64,000 nucleotides of DNA, from contig SRJI02000009.1 in NCBI GenBank assembly GCA_005473895.2, positions 62,001 through 126,000 of the forward strand, written 5' to 3'. A program made the position numbers and the translations under genes. This document shows, in pieces, positions 1 through 8,577 of the stretch. How positions within the stretch are numbered: the stretch's first letter is position 1; each line of letters opens with the position of its first letter. The DNA comes from Carideicomes alvinocaridis (lineage in GTDB: Bacteria; Pseudomonadota; Alphaproteobacteria; Rhodobacterales; Rhodobacteraceae). The notes below the pieces were generated by a model. That model did not search any database, had not been told where the DNA came from, and worked only from the letters and a program-made list of their open reading frames with translations.

Positions 1-2235
1 CTGCGCCTGACGGAGACCCGCGGGCTGCGCCTGCAGGAGGCGGCGCTGACGGGCGAGTCGGTGCCGGTGGACAAGGCCGTGGCGGCGGTGCCGGCCGAGG
101 CCGCGCTCGGGGACCGCAGCTCGATGGCCTTCTCGGGAACGCTGGTGGCCGCGGGTCGGGGCACCGGCATCGTCGTGGCGACCGGCGCCTCGGCCGAGAT
201 CGGGCGGATCGGCACCATGCTGGGCGAGATCGGCGAGAGCTCCACGCCCCTGCTGCGCCAGATCGACCGTTTCGCGCGGCTCCTGACCTTCGTCATCCTC
301 GGGGTGTGCGCGCTGGTCTTCGCCTATGCCGTGGGGGTTTCGGGCTACCGGGCGGGCGACGCCTTCCTGACCATGGTGGGCATGGCGGTGGCGGCCATCC
401 CCGAGGGCCTGCCCGCGGTCATCACCATCACGCTGGCCCTCGGGGTGCAGCGGATGGCCGGGCGGCAGGCGATCGTGCGGCGCCTCCCGGCGGTGGAGAC
501 GCTGGGCGCGGTGACCGTGATCTGCACCGACAAGACCGGCACGCTCACCCTGAACGAGATGGTGGTCCGTCAGGTGGTGACCGACCCGGAGGCCCCGGCC
601 GTCGCGGTCGGCGGAACGGGTTACGCGCCGGACGGCACGCTGGACGGGGACGGCACGCCGCTGCTGCCGCTGGCCCGGGCGGGGCTGCTTTGCAACGATG
701 CCCGGCTGGTGGACGGGGCCGGGGGCTGGCAGGTGGCGGGCGACCCGATGGAGGGCGCGCTGCTGGCGCTCGGGGCCAAGGTCGGGCTCGACCCGGTGGC
801 GGAGCGCCGGGCCTATCGGCGCCGCCACGAGATCCCCTTCGACGCCGCGCACAAGTACATGGCGACGCTGGAGGACGGGCCGGAGGGCGGGATCATCCTC
901 GTCAAGGGCGCGCCGGACCGGCTGCTGCGGCATTGCACCCTGCAGCAGGGCCCCGAGGGCCCGGTGCCCATCGACCACGATGCCTGGACCTCCCGGCTGG
1001 AGGCGCTGGCGCGGGAGGGGCACAGGGTCCTGGCCTTCGCCGAGCGCCCCGTCGCGGGGCAGGAGACGCTGCACCATGCCGATATCGCCGGGCTGACGCT
1101 GCTGGGGCTGGCGGGCTTCATCGACCCGGCCCGGCCCGAGGCGGTCGCCGCCGTCACCGATTGCCGGAGCGCCGGGATCGAGGTCAAGATGATCACCGGG
1201 GATCACGCGCTCACCGCGATGGCCGTGGCGACGGAGCTGGGCCTCGACACCGCGGGTGGCGCCCTGACCGGGAACGAGATCGAGGCGATGGACGAGGCCG
1301 AGCTGCGCCGCCGGGTGGCGGAGGTGGGGATCTTTGCCCGCACCACGCCCGAGCACAAGCTGCGGCTGGTCGAGGCGCTGCAGGCCGGGGGCGAGGTGGT
1401 GGCGATGACCGGCGACGGGGTGAACGACGCGCCGGCGCTGAAACGGGCCGATGTAGGCATCGCCATGGGGATCAAGGGCACCGAGGCCGCGAAAGAGGCG
1501 GCGCGGGTGGTGCTTGCCGATGACAACTTCGCCTCCATCGTTGCGGCGGTGCGCGAGGGGCGGACGATCCACGACAACATCCGCAAGGTGATCGCCTGGA
1601 ACCTTCCGACCAATGGCGGCGAGTCGCTGGTCATCATCGCCGCCATCCTGCTGGGGCTCCCCCTGCCGATCACGCCGGTGCAGATCCTGTGGATCAACAT
1701 GGTCACCGCTGTCGCGCTTGGTCTGACGCTGGCGTTCGAGCCGCCCGAGCCGGGGGTTATGCAGCGGCGCCCGCGTGCCGTCGGCGCCTCGCTTCTCGAC
1801 ACGGAGATGGTGTGGCGCGTGGCGCTCGTCTCGGTCCTGTTCGGGCTGGCCGTCTTCGGGATCACCGCCTGGGCCGGGACGCGCGGCGCGGATCCCGCCT
1901 ATGCGCGGACGCTGTCGGTCAACCTGCTGGTGGTGATGGAGGTCTTCTACCTGTTCTCGGTGCGCTACCTGCACATGACATCCGTCACGTTCACCGGCGT
2001 GCTGGGCACCTCGGCGGTCTGGTTCGGCATCGCGGTCGCGGCCGGCGCGCAGGCCTTGTTCACCTACGCGCCGCCCATGCAGGTGATCTTCGACACCCGC
2101 CCCGTCACCCCGGGGGATGCGGCGGTGATCCTCGGCCTCGGGGTGGCGCTGCTGCTCGTGCTGGAGGTGGAGAAATTTCTGCGGCGAAGCCTGTTCGGGG
2201 ACGGCGCGTCCCGTGCGCGTGCCTCTCGCCAGTGA
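1..2235 (+). CDS. P2-type cation-transporting ATPase (5' end outside window)
   Basis: Membrane ion pump driven by a phosphoaspartate cycle. The reading frame is open from base 1, so the N-terminus and first membrane helices are missing; 744 residues are visible. Visible numbering: actuator TGES at 17-20, PEGLP in the ion-binding helix M4, phosphorylation loop DKTGT with Asp177, nucleotide-domain KGAP, hinge TGDGVNDAP, then M5 (NGGES) and M6 (NMVTAVALG) and further helices to the C-terminus. The layout is that of the P2A group (Ca2+-ATPase/PacL/CtpF-like). Calcium pumps carry an Asp in M6 (NLVTDG) that is Ala here, so the ion is uncertain. It converges on the SDR gene and opens a block whose other promoters carry FNR-type sites; its own promoter is not in view. 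Confidence 0.93.
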   Translation: MRLTETRGLRLQEAALTGESVPVDKAVAAVPAEAALGDRSSMAFSGTLVAAGRGTGIVVATGASAEIGRIGTMLGEIGESSTPLLRQIDRFARLLTFVILGVCALVFAYAVGVSGYRAGDAFLTMVGMAVAAIPEGLPAVITITLALGVQRMAGRQAIVRRLPAVETLGAVTVICTDKTGTLTLNEMVVRQVVTDPEAPAVAVGGTGYAPDGTLDGDGTPLLPLARAGLLCNDARLVDGAGGWQVAGDPMEGALLALGAKVGLDPVAERRAYRRRHEIPFDAAHKYMATLEDGPEGGIILVKGAPDRLLRHCTLQQGPEGPVPIDHDAWTSRLEALAREGHRVLAFAERPVAGQETLHHADIAGLTLLGLAGFIDPARPEAVAAVTDCRSAGIEVKMITGDHALTAMAVATELGLDTAGGALTGNEIEAMDEAELRRRVAEVGIFARTTPEHKLRLVEALQAGGEVVAMTGDGVNDAPALKRADVGIAMGIKGTEAAKEAARVVLADDNFASIVAAVREGRTIHDNIRKVIAWNLPTNGGESLVIIAAILLGLPLPITPVQILWINMVTAVALGLTLAFEPPEPGVMQRRPRAVGASLLDTEMVWRVALVSVLFGLAVFGITAWAGTRGADPAYARTLSVNLLVVMEVFYLFSVRYLHMTSVTFTGVLGTSAVWFGIAVAAGAQALFTYAPPMQVIFDTRPVTPGDAAVILGLGVALLLVLEVEKFLRRSLFGDGASRARASRQ

Positions 2236-2354
2236 CGTTCGGAGCCGGGGCATCGCGCGCGTCTGCCTGAACGGGCAGCCGGCGCCGAGCCGGGGACGGC
2301 GCATAGGGAACGCTCCGGTGCCTGCCGCAGCGTGGTCGGCAGAGCAGCAAACAG

Positions 2355-2382
2355 CCGGGCGAGAGACATGCCCTCGCCCCGG
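2355..2382. terminator. weak stem between convergent ATPase and SDR genes
   Basis: Imperfect inverted repeat (CCGGGCGAG against CTCGCCCCGG, one bulged base) about 120 bases past the ATPase stop and just beyond the SDR stop. There is no clear T-run on either strand. The rest of 2236-2408 holds nothing recognisable. Confidence 0.3.
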
Positions 2383-2408
2383 CCGTTCTCTTGCAAGGGA
2401 CCCGACGC

Positions 2409-3164
2409 CTAGCGCGACGTGTAGCCGCCATCGACGAGGTGGTAGCTTCCGGTGATGAAGCTGGCGCGGTCGGACAGCAGGAAGCAGGTCAGCGCCGCCA
2501 CCTCCTCCGGCCGCCCGATGCGGCCCACCGGGTGCATGCCCGCGAGCGCCTGAAGCATCTCCGTATCGAGGTTCTTGGTCAGCAGCGGCGTGTCGATGAA
2601 GGCGGGGCCGACCGCGTTTATCCGGATGCCCTCCTGCGCGTATTCCATTGCGGCGTTCTTCGTCAGGCCCAGCAGGGCATGCTTGGCCGCGACATAGGCC
2701 CCCGCATTTGCGAAGCCTACGCTGCCCAGGATCGAGGCCATGTTGACGATCGCCCCGCCGCCCGACGCCTGGATGGCCGGGATCTCGTAGCGCAGGCAGT
2801 AGAACACGCCGTTGAGATTGACGTCGATCACCTGCCGCCACCCGTCCAGCGGGTATTCTCCGATCGGGGCGGAGGGGCCGCCGATCCCGGCATTGTTCAC
2901 GGCAAGGTGGAGAGCGCCGAACACCTCTTGCGCGCGGGCCACCATGGCCTCGACCGGCTTGGGCCTGGACACGTCCACCGCGAAGGGCTCCGCCCGGCCG
3001 CCCGCGGCGACGATTTCATCGGCCAGCGTCTTCGCCGGCTCCTCCTCGAGGTCGGCCACGAGGATTGCGGCGCCCCGGCCGGCCAGTTCCCGCGCGATCG
3101 CCGCACCGATCCCCGATGCGCCGCCGGTGACGATGGCCACCTTGCCTTCGAAATCCTTGTCCAT
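2409..3164 (-). CDS. short-chain dehydrogenase/reductase (SDR)
   Basis: NAD(P)-dependent oxidoreductase of 251 residues, the usual length of a classical SDR. The Rossmann motif TGGASGIG lies near residues 14-21, NNAG near 90, and the catalytic Ser-Tyr-Lys is visible around residues 140-160 (Tyr and Lys in YVAAK). The C-terminal DGGYTSR is the usual SDR tail. The start is fixed by AAGGAGG about 7 bases upstream. It is a single-gene unit on the minus strand, and a perfect FNR-type palindrome lies about 60 bases upstream. The substrate cannot be read from the sequence; a hydroxy-fatty-acid or PHA-linked role would be inference from context. Confidence 0.9.
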   Translation of the reverse strand: MDKDFEGKVAIVTGGASGIGAAIARELAGRGAAILVADLEEEPAKTLADEIVAAGGRAEPFAVDVSRPKPVEAMVARAQEVFGALHLAVNNAGIGGPSAPIGEYPLDGWRQVIDVNLNGVFYCLRYEIPAIQASGGGAIVNMASILGSVGFANAGAYVAAKHALLGLTKNAAMEYAQEGIRINAVGPAFIDTPLLTKNLDTEMLQALAGMHPVGRIGRPEEVAALTCFLLSDRASFITGSYHLVDGGYTSR

Positions 3165-3217
3165 CTCGGCCTCCTTGCTTGCGCCCCGGGGATAGCCGGC
3201 CGGGACGCCGCAAGTCG

Positions 3218-3231
3218 TTGATCCGGATCAA
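3218..3231. promoter_or_regulatory. FNR/FnrL-type box upstream of the SDR gene
   Basis: TTGATCCGGATCAA is a perfect TTGAT-N4-ATCAA palindrome, the FNR-family consensus. Its centre is 60 bases upstream of the SDR start, which would suit a class II activator position with a short leader. It also lies just past the 3' end of the APH/AAA gene. Confidence 0.75.
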
Positions 3232-3243
3232 TCGCGGCGGGGC

Positions 3244-4764
3244 TCAGCTGTTTTCGAGGAGCGTCCGCGCCTGCGCTGCCAGTTCCGTGAGCGGTACGGA
3301 CGCGTCGAGCCGGTGCCAGGTCACCGCGCCCACATCCCGCGCCGCCTGCATGGCCACCACCGCCGCATCGGCGTCCGAGGCGTCGCCCCGGCGCTCGTTC
3401 ACCCGTTGGGCCAGCACCGCCTGCGGCGCCTCCAGCCAGAGCCCGGTGAAGGCGACGCCCGAGCTTGCCGCCCGGGATTCCGCCTGCTCGCGCTCCGACA
3501 GGGACAGGAAGGTGGCGTCCAGCAGGACCGACTGGCCCGCGGCGAGGATCGTCCCCGCGCGGTGCAGCAGGCGGTCATAGACGGCGCGGCCCGCGGCGGG
3601 GGAATAGGCCTCGGCGGGCAGCGGCTCCAGCGGGGCGATGCCGGCCATGGCCTTGCGCTCCAGATCGCTGCGCAGGTGGACCGCGCCCGGCGGTCGCCCG
3701 ATCGCCGGCGCGAGGTCCCGTGCGAGGGTCGTCTTGCCGGTGCCCGACATGCCGCCCACGGCGACGAGGCGGGGCGGCGCCCCGGCCAGCGCGTCCAGCG
3801 CGTAATCCATGTAGGCCCGAGCATCCCCGGTCGAGGCGCCCTCGTGATGCGAGGCCGTGTCGGTCTGGACATCCACCATCGCCCGGATCCCCGCCCGGAT
3901 GGCAAGGAAGAGGGGCAGGGCGGCCAGTGCTTCATCCTCCGCCCCGCCCTCAACGAAGAGCCAGGCGTTCAGCACGATGTTCGCCGCGCGATCGAGGCCG
4001 CGGTGCTGCAGGTCCATCACCAGGAAGGCGAGGTCGTAGAGGATGTCGCAGGTCCCCAGCGTTTCGTCGAATTCCAGCGCGTCGAAGGGCACGGGATGGC
4101 CCTCGATCAGCACCAGGTTGCGCAGGTGCAGATCGCCATGGCAGCGTCGAACCCGACCCGCCGCGCTGCGCCGCGACAGGAGCGGCCCGACCGCGCCGAG
4201 GCTGCGCCGGACGGCGGCACGGAACCGCTCCACCCGGCCCGCCCCGAGCGCGTCGCGCATTCCGGCAAAGGCGTGCTCCAGCTCGTCCACGATGGCGCCG
4301 ATCAGCTTCGCCCCGTCGCCATCACGGCGCGGGGCCCGGGCATGGTAGCCCGCCACGACGCGGCCCAGCTCGTCGGCCAGCGCGTCGGTCAGCTCGCCCC
4401 GGGCGGCCACCTCCGACAGCTCCGCATCTTTCGGAAAGCGCCACATGCGCAGCACCCATTCCACCGGCGTCCCGGCACCGTCGAGCGCCAGGCCCTCCGC
4501 CTCGCGCCTCACCGGCACGACGTCGCGGTAGAGGCCCGGCGCGGCGGGCCGGTTGAGCTCCAGCTCCCGCCGCAGCATCCGCTCGCGCGCTGCCAGCGTC
4601 GAGAAATCCATGTAGTCGTAGCGCACGGCCCGCTTGATCTTGAGCGCCGTGTCGCCTGCCAGGAAGACATGGGCGCCATGCGTCTCCACATGCGCGACCT
4701 CCGCCACGCCATGAAGGGCGGGGTCGGACAGGAAGCGGATCACCTCGTCCTGGGTTTCGGCCAT
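3244..4764 (-). CDS. APH-like kinase / AAA P-loop ATPase fusion protein
   Basis: Two-domain protein of 506 residues. The N-terminal half resembles aminoglycoside phosphotransferase/fructosamine-kinase folds, with the catalytic-loop motif CHGDLHLRN near residue 205 and a second acidic motif DALEFDE after it. The C-terminal third is a small P-loop kinase-like ATPase with Walker A GMSGTGKTT near residue 335. This is the COG2187-COG0645 pairing; the mycobacterial member Rv2004c belongs to the hypoxia (DosR) regulon as I recall it. The phosphorylated substrate is unknown. The gene follows the alcohol dehydrogenase by 27 bases on the minus strand, so the two are probably co-transcribed from the FNR-boxed promoter at 5839. 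The name 'aminoglycoside phosphotransferase' should not be taken as resistance. Confidence 0.85.
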   Translation of the reverse strand: MAETQDEVIRFLSDPALHGVAEVAHVETHGAHVFLAGDTALKIKRAVRYDYMDFSTLAARERMLRRELELNRPAAPGLYRDVVPVRREAEGLALDGAGTPVEWVLRMWRFPKDAELSEVAARGELTDALADELGRVVAGYHARAPRRDGDGAKLIGAIVDELEHAFAGMRDALGAGRVERFRAAVRRSLGAVGPLLSRRSAAGRVRRCHGDLHLRNLVLIEGHPVPFDALEFDETLGTCDILYDLAFLVMDLQHRGLDRAANIVLNAWLFVEGGAEDEALAALPLFLAIRAGIRAMVDVQTDTASHHEGASTGDARAYMDYALDALAGAPPRLVAVGGMSGTGKTTLARDLAPAIGRPPGAVHLRSDLERKAMAGIAPLEPLPAEAYSPAAGRAVYDRLLHRAGTILAAGQSVLLDATFLSLSEREQAESRAASSGVAFTGLWLEAPQAVLAQRVNERRGDASDADAAVVAMQAARDVGAVTWHRLDASVPLTELAAQARTLLENS

Positions 4765-4791
4765 CGCCTCTACCTTTCCTTGCTTGCGCGG

Positions 4792-5775
4792 TCAGGGCAC
4801 CAGCACCGCGGCGCCCTGCAACCGGCCCTGGCGCAGATCCTCCAGCGCCTCGTTGGCGCTCTCCAGGGGATAACGCTTGGTATGGGTTTCGATCCCGGCC
4901 TCGGCGGCGCGCGGCAGGAATTCCTCGCCATCCGCGCGGGTGAGGTTGGCGACCGAGCGGATCACCCGCTCCTCCCACAGGTCGGCATAGGGAAAGGCGG
5001 GGATGTCGCTCATGTGGATGCCGCCGGAGACGACGCTGCCGCCCTTGCGCACCGCCTTGAGCGCCTGCGGGATCAGCGCGCCGACCGGGGCGAAGATCAG
5101 CGCCACGTCGAGCGGCTCGGGCGGCATCTCGTCCGACGACCCGGCCCAGACGGCGCCGAGGGAGCGGGCGAAGTCCTGCGCCGCGCTGTCGCCCGGCCGG
5201 GTGAAGGCAAAGACCTCCTGGCCCTGGTGCACGCAGAGCTGGCACAGGATATGCGCTGCCGCGCCGAACCCGTAGATCCCCACCCGCTGCGCGGGCCCCG
5301 CAAGCTTGAGCGTCCGGTAGCCGATCAGCCCGGCGCAGAGCAGCGGGGCCAGCGCCACCGGATCCGCCGCCTCGGGCAGGGGGAAGACGTAGCGCGCATC
5401 GGCCACGCAATATTCCGCGTAGCCGCCATCGCGCGTGTAGCCGGTGAAGCCCGGCGCATCGCAGAGGTTCTCGCGCCCCGCGCGGCAATGCGGGCAGGTG
5501 CCGCAGCTATGGCCCAGCCAGGGCACGCCGGCCCGCTGCCCCGGCTCCAGCCCGCTCACGCCGGGGCCGAGCGCATCGATCCGGCCGACGATCTCGTGCC
5601 CCGGGATCAGCGGCAGGGCGGGTGCATCAAGCTCGCCGTCGAGGATGTGCAGGTCGGTCCGGCAGACGCCGCAGGCCTCCACCTTCAGCCGGACCTGGCC
5701 CGGCCCGGGCTCCGGCACCTCCACCTCGCGCAGGACGAGCGGTGTGCCCGGGTGCTCCAACATCATCGCGCGCAT
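4792..5775 (-). CDS. zinc-dependent alcohol dehydrogenase family protein
   Basis: Medium-chain dehydrogenase of 327 residues. The N-terminal catalytic-zinc region has CGVCRTDLH (Cys near residue 36) and GHEIVGRI with the zinc-site His-Glu. The structural-zinc cysteines lie in CGTCPHCRAGRENLC (about residues 89-103). The nucleotide-binding region has GIYGFGAAAH near residue 165. It belongs to the adhP/adhA-like group that reduces or oxidises small alcohols and aldehydes with NAD(P). It heads a two-gene minus-strand unit with the APH/AAA gene and is divergent from the phasin-like gene, with an FNR-type box midway between the two starts. That position fits a low-oxygen fermentative or redox-balancing role, which is inference. 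Confidence 0.9.
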   Translation of the reverse strand: MRAMMLEHPGTPLVLREVEVPEPGPGQVRLKVEACGVCRTDLHILDGELDAPALPLIPGHEIVGRIDALGPGVSGLEPGQRAGVPWLGHSCGTCPHCRAGRENLCDAPGFTGYTRDGGYAEYCVADARYVFPLPEAADPVALAPLLCAGLIGYRTLKLAGPAQRVGIYGFGAAAHILCQLCVHQGQEVFAFTRPGDSAAQDFARSLGAVWAGSSDEMPPEPLDVALIFAPVGALIPQALKAVRKGGSVVSGGIHMSDIPAFPYADLWEERVIRSVANLTRADGEEFLPRAAEAGIETHTKRYPLESANEALEDLRQGRLQGAAVLVP

Positions 5776-5838
5776 ACTCTGGTCCTTCTTCCGCGGTTGG
5801 CTCCTGCGGCCAGCCTGCCCGATCCGTGTCGTTCCGCG

Positions 5839-5852
5839 TTGACGTCGATCAA
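5839..5852. promoter_or_regulatory. FNR/FnrL-type box shared by divergent adh and phasin genes
   Basis: TTGACGTCGATCAA matches TTGAT-N4-ATCAA with one change in the left arm. The centre is about 70 bases from the alcohol dehydrogenase start and about 71 bases from the phasin-like start, so one site could serve both directions. Confidence 0.65.
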
Positions 5853-5916
5853 GGCGCCGCGCTCCGGCGACAAGGGATTATGATGATGACGCCGTTGATC
5901 AACCGGAGACCGAATC

Positions 5917-6234
5917 ATGTCCAGGATCGAAGTTCACCCGCCGACGACACCCGAACCCGCCGAGAAGATGATGCGCATCAGCTGGGACTTCTCCAAGTGG
6001 ATGGGCCGCGACCTGCTCGACATCTGGCTCGATATCGGCAGCGAATTGCAGGATTTCATCGCCGAGCGGATCCGCGAGGACGTGAAGACCCAGCACCGCA
6101 TCCTGCATTGCCACACCCCGGCGGCGCTGCAGCACATCCAGGCGGAGTTCCTGCAGAAGGCGCTCGACGATTACGCGGCCGAGACCGGCAAGCTGGTCGA
6201 GCTGGGCAACCGCCTGATGACGCCGAAGGAGTAG
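5917..6234 (+). CDS. phasin-like PHA granule protein
   Basis: Small protein of 105 residues with no signal peptide, predicted almost wholly helical and amphipathic after a proline-rich first 15 residues. Residues such as SWDFSKWMGRD and the repeated Asp/Glu-Leu-Ala pattern resemble the phasin_2 family, which coats polyhydroxyalkanoate granules. The main support is context: the stop codon is 9 bases from the 3' end of the convergent PHA synthase gene. GGAG lies about 10 bases before the ATG. Its promoter carries the FNR-type box it shares with the alcohol dehydrogenase. A general stress helical protein is the alternative. Confidence 0.7.
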   Translation: MSRIEVHPPTTPEPAEKMMRISWDFSKWMGRDLLDIWLDIGSELQDFIAERIREDVKTQHRILHCHTPAALQHIQAEFLQKALDDYAAETGKLVELGNRLMTPKE

Positions 6235-6243
6235 CGCCGCTCC

Positions 6244-8028
6244 TCAGCCGAAGACATAGGTGCCGGGGGCGGGGCCGAGCGTCGTCTCCGGACCCAGCTC
6301 GGCGGGCCGCACCCCGGTTGAATGCCGCGCCAGCCAGTCGGTCCAGGCCGGCCACCACGAGCCTTCGACCGGGGCATGGGCGCTGACCCAGTCGTCGGGC
6401 GTCATCGTGTGGGTCGCCACGTCGCTCATCCGGTAATGCCGCCGGGGATGGCCCGGCTCCGAGATGATGCCGGCATTGTGACCGCCATTGATCAGCAGGA
6501 AGGTCACCGGCCCGTCGGTCAGCCGCGTGATTTTCCACGCCGAGCGCCAGGGCGAGACGTGGTCCTTTTCCGTGCCCACGGCGAAGAGCGGCACGGTGAT
6601 GTCCTCCAGCGAGACGGGCCGCCCCTCCACCTCGTATTGCCCCAGCGCCAGCCGGTTCTCCAGAAAGAGCCACCGCAGGTATTCCGAATGCATCCGCGCC
6701 GGCATCCGCGTGGTGTCTGCATTCCAGGCCATCAGGTCGTTGATCTCGGTCCGCTCGCCCAGCAGGTAGTGGCGCACGACCCGCGACCAGATCAGGTCGT
6801 TCGAGCGCAGCATCTGGAAGGCGCCGGCCATCTGGTCCGCCCGCAGGTAGCCCTGCTGCGCCATGATATCCTCCAGGAAGGCGACCTGGCTGGGATTGAT
6901 GAAGAGCGTGATCTCGCCCGCCTCGCTGAAATCCACCTGCGCGGCGAGCAGGGTGAGGGTCTGCAGCCGGTCCGCCCCCTCGCGGGCCAGCGTCGCCGCC
7001 GCGATGGACAGCAGCGTGCCGCCCAGACAATAGCCGGTCGCGTGGACCTTCTCGCCCGGGACGGCGCGGCCGATCACGTCGAGCGCTTCGAGCACGCCCA
7101 GCCGCACGTAATCGTCCATCCCGAGCGCCGCATCCTCCGCGCCGGGATTGCGCCAGGAGATCATGTAGACCTCGAACCCCTGCGACAGCAGGTGGCGCAC
7201 CAGCGAGTTCTCCGGCGACAGGTCGAGGATGTAGTATTTCATGATCCAGGCCGGCACGACGAGCACGGGCTGGGCCTTTACCTCGTCGGTCACGGGCCGG
7301 TAGCGGATCAGCTCGATCAGCCGGTTGCGCCACACCACTTCACCGGGCGTGAGGGCCAAGGTTTCACCCACCCGGTAGGGCCCGGTGTCGCGACGGGTGC
7401 CGCGGGCGACGCGCACGAAATCCTCCCCCCAGTTCCGCGCCCCCCGGACAAGGTTCGCGCCCCGCTCCTCCCGGGTGCGGCTGACCACCACCGGGTTGGT
7501 CAGCGCGAAGTTGGAGGGTGCCATCGTGTCCAGCCATTGCCTCGCGGCAAAGTTCACCATCCGCCCGTGCCGCCGGTCGACGCCGGGCAGGCCGCTGGTG
7601 GCGGTATCCCACCAGTCCTCGGCCTGCAGGAAGGACCGCGCGATGAAGTTGTAGGGGTAGCTTTGCCAGGCCGGGTCGCGGAACCGCGAATCCGCGCGAA
7701 GCTCCGGGCAGTCGCGGTCGGGATCGGGCCGCAGGCAGTCCGCCGCCATCTGGGGCAGGCGCGCCGCCCCCGCCATTGCCTTCGACTGAAGCTCCTGCTG
7801 CTTGGCGGGCGAGCCGGCCAGGTGCATCGCCCAGTCCAGCCAGGCGGTCGCCATGGCGGTGGGCGACAGGCCACCCGTGAACCGCCCCAGCATGGCGTGA
7901 AAGGCCCGGTCCGATGCGCTGCGCTCCTCCGCCTCGTGCGCCTCAACGCCGTCCGGCGGACCGCTCGGAGGGGCAGTGACGGCCGCCGCGGCGGGCAGGG
8001 CGCTCAGCGGCGCGGTGTCGTTCGGCAT
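6244..8028 (-). CDS. phaC: class I-type poly(3-hydroxyalkanoate) synthase
   Basis: Polymerises hydroxyacyl-CoA into storage polyester at the granule surface. The 594 residues match class I length. The alpha/beta-hydrolase core contains the modified lipase box GYCLGG with nucleophile Cys334, a GTEKDHVSP segment with the likely catalytic Asp, and GGHNAG with the catalytic His. I chose the ATG at 8028, which has GGACGGAG upstream; a TTG at 8046 would add six residues. The N-terminal 45 residues are Ala/Pro-rich and poorly conserved in appearance. An FNR-type box at 8128 sits in the divergent promoter region. Together with the phasin-like gene this forms a PHA pair without phaA or phaB nearby. 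Confidence 0.93.
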   Translation of the reverse strand: MPNDTAPLSALPAAAAVTAPPSGPPDGVEAHEAEERSASDRAFHAMLGRFTGGLSPTAMATAWLDWAMHLAGSPAKQQELQSKAMAGAARLPQMAADCLRPDPDRDCPELRADSRFRDPAWQSYPYNFIARSFLQAEDWWDTATSGLPGVDRRHGRMVNFAARQWLDTMAPSNFALTNPVVVSRTREERGANLVRGARNWGEDFVRVARGTRRDTGPYRVGETLALTPGEVVWRNRLIELIRYRPVTDEVKAQPVLVVPAWIMKYYILDLSPENSLVRHLLSQGFEVYMISWRNPGAEDAALGMDDYVRLGVLEALDVIGRAVPGEKVHATGYCLGGTLLSIAAATLAREGADRLQTLTLLAAQVDFSEAGEITLFINPSQVAFLEDIMAQQGYLRADQMAGAFQMLRSNDLIWSRVVRHYLLGERTEINDLMAWNADTTRMPARMHSEYLRWLFLENRLALGQYEVEGRPVSLEDITVPLFAVGTEKDHVSPWRSAWKITRLTDGPVTFLLINGGHNAGIISEPGHPRRHYRMSDVATHTMTPDDWVSAHAPVEGSWWPAWTDWLARHSTGVRPAELGPETTLGPAPGTYVFG

Positions 8029-8127
8029 GGCTCTGGCTCCGTCCAAGGCGGTGATGCGGCCGTGTCCGGTTCCGTCTCCGGTCCCGGCGCGCGCGTCCCG
8101 TTGAAACCGATCCGGCGCCCTGCGTCG

Positions 8128-8141
8128 TTGACATGGATCAT
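8128..8141. promoter_or_regulatory. FNR/FnrL-type box between phaC and a small membrane protein gene
   Basis: TTGACATGGATCAT matches TTGAT-N4-ATCAA with one mismatch per arm. It is centred about 106 bases before the phaC start and 76 bases before the divergent small gene. It is weaker than the other two boxes, but it is the third such site within 5 kb. Confidence 0.55.
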
Positions 8142-8210
8142 TGGCTTCGGCCCCGTTTCGCCGATGGTGAGGCCAGGACCATCACAATGCAGCGGACAAC
8201 GGAGGTGGAC

Positions 8211-8381
8211 ATGAATCGCGACTCACTGCGGATCGAGCAGCATAGCGGCGTGGGGCTGCTCTGGATCGCGGGATGGCTCTTTACCATCGGCTATCTCGAC
8301 CTGACCTTCTGGCGCGGGGTGCTGGCGATCATCCTCTGGCCCTACGACCTCGGGGCGCATTTCGCCGTGACGCAGAGCTAG
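8211..8381 (+). CDS. small membrane protein of unknown function
   Basis: Protein of 56 residues; an upstream in-frame ATG at 8133 would extend it, but GGAGGTGG at 8201-8208 clearly marks the ATG at 8211. After a polar N-terminus of about 15 residues come two hydrophobic stretches (about residues 17-31 and 34-45) broken by a short turn, and then a polar tail. It could sit as a hairpin in the inner membrane. It is divergent from phaC across the FNR-type box at 8128, so it probably responds to the same signal. I do not recognise a family. Confidence 0.7.
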   Translation: MNRDSLRIEQHSGVGLLWIAGWLFTIGYLDLTFWRGVLAIILWPYDLGAHFAVTQS

Positions 8382-8463
8382 GGCGCGAGAGGGCCGCGGC
8401 CTTGACGGGGAAGCGGGCCGGATCCGCTGCAGATCGCAGGTGCAAAGCCGTGGCGGAGGGGCT

Positions 8464-8577
8464 ATGACCGCCGCCATGAAATCCACGCTCTCATCATGCA
8501 ATGCGCCGGCTCCCCGCCGGGGCCCCGGATCCGCCGACACGGCCAGCCTTCGGCCAACCCGGAGAACGCCGCGATGA
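8464..8577 (+). CDS. possible 37-residue leader ORF coupled to the RNA methyltransferase gene
   Basis: Short reading frame of 37 codons. A strong GGAGGG lies about 4 bases before its ATG, and its TGA overlaps the ATG of the next gene as ATGA (8574-8577), a typical translational-coupling arrangement. The predicted peptide is Ser/Pro/Arg-rich with no hydrophobic segment and no family I know. It may act only to deliver ribosomes to the downstream start. Conservation would be needed to call it a real protein gene. Confidence 0.35.
   Translation: MTAAMKSTLSSCNAPAPRRGPGSADTASLRPTRRTPR

Noticed and set aside
3244-4764. Antibiotic-resistance aminoglycoside phosphotransferase
   Set aside because: The protein is a COG2187-COG0645 fusion conserved in non-resistant bacteria; the name reflects only the fold.
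3313-5883. Long plus-strand ORF of 856 codons antisense to the APH/AAA and ADH genes
   Set aside because: It is a shadow frame in high-GC sequence, with Arg/Gly/His-rich composition and no domain; the minus-strand genes carry clear motifs.
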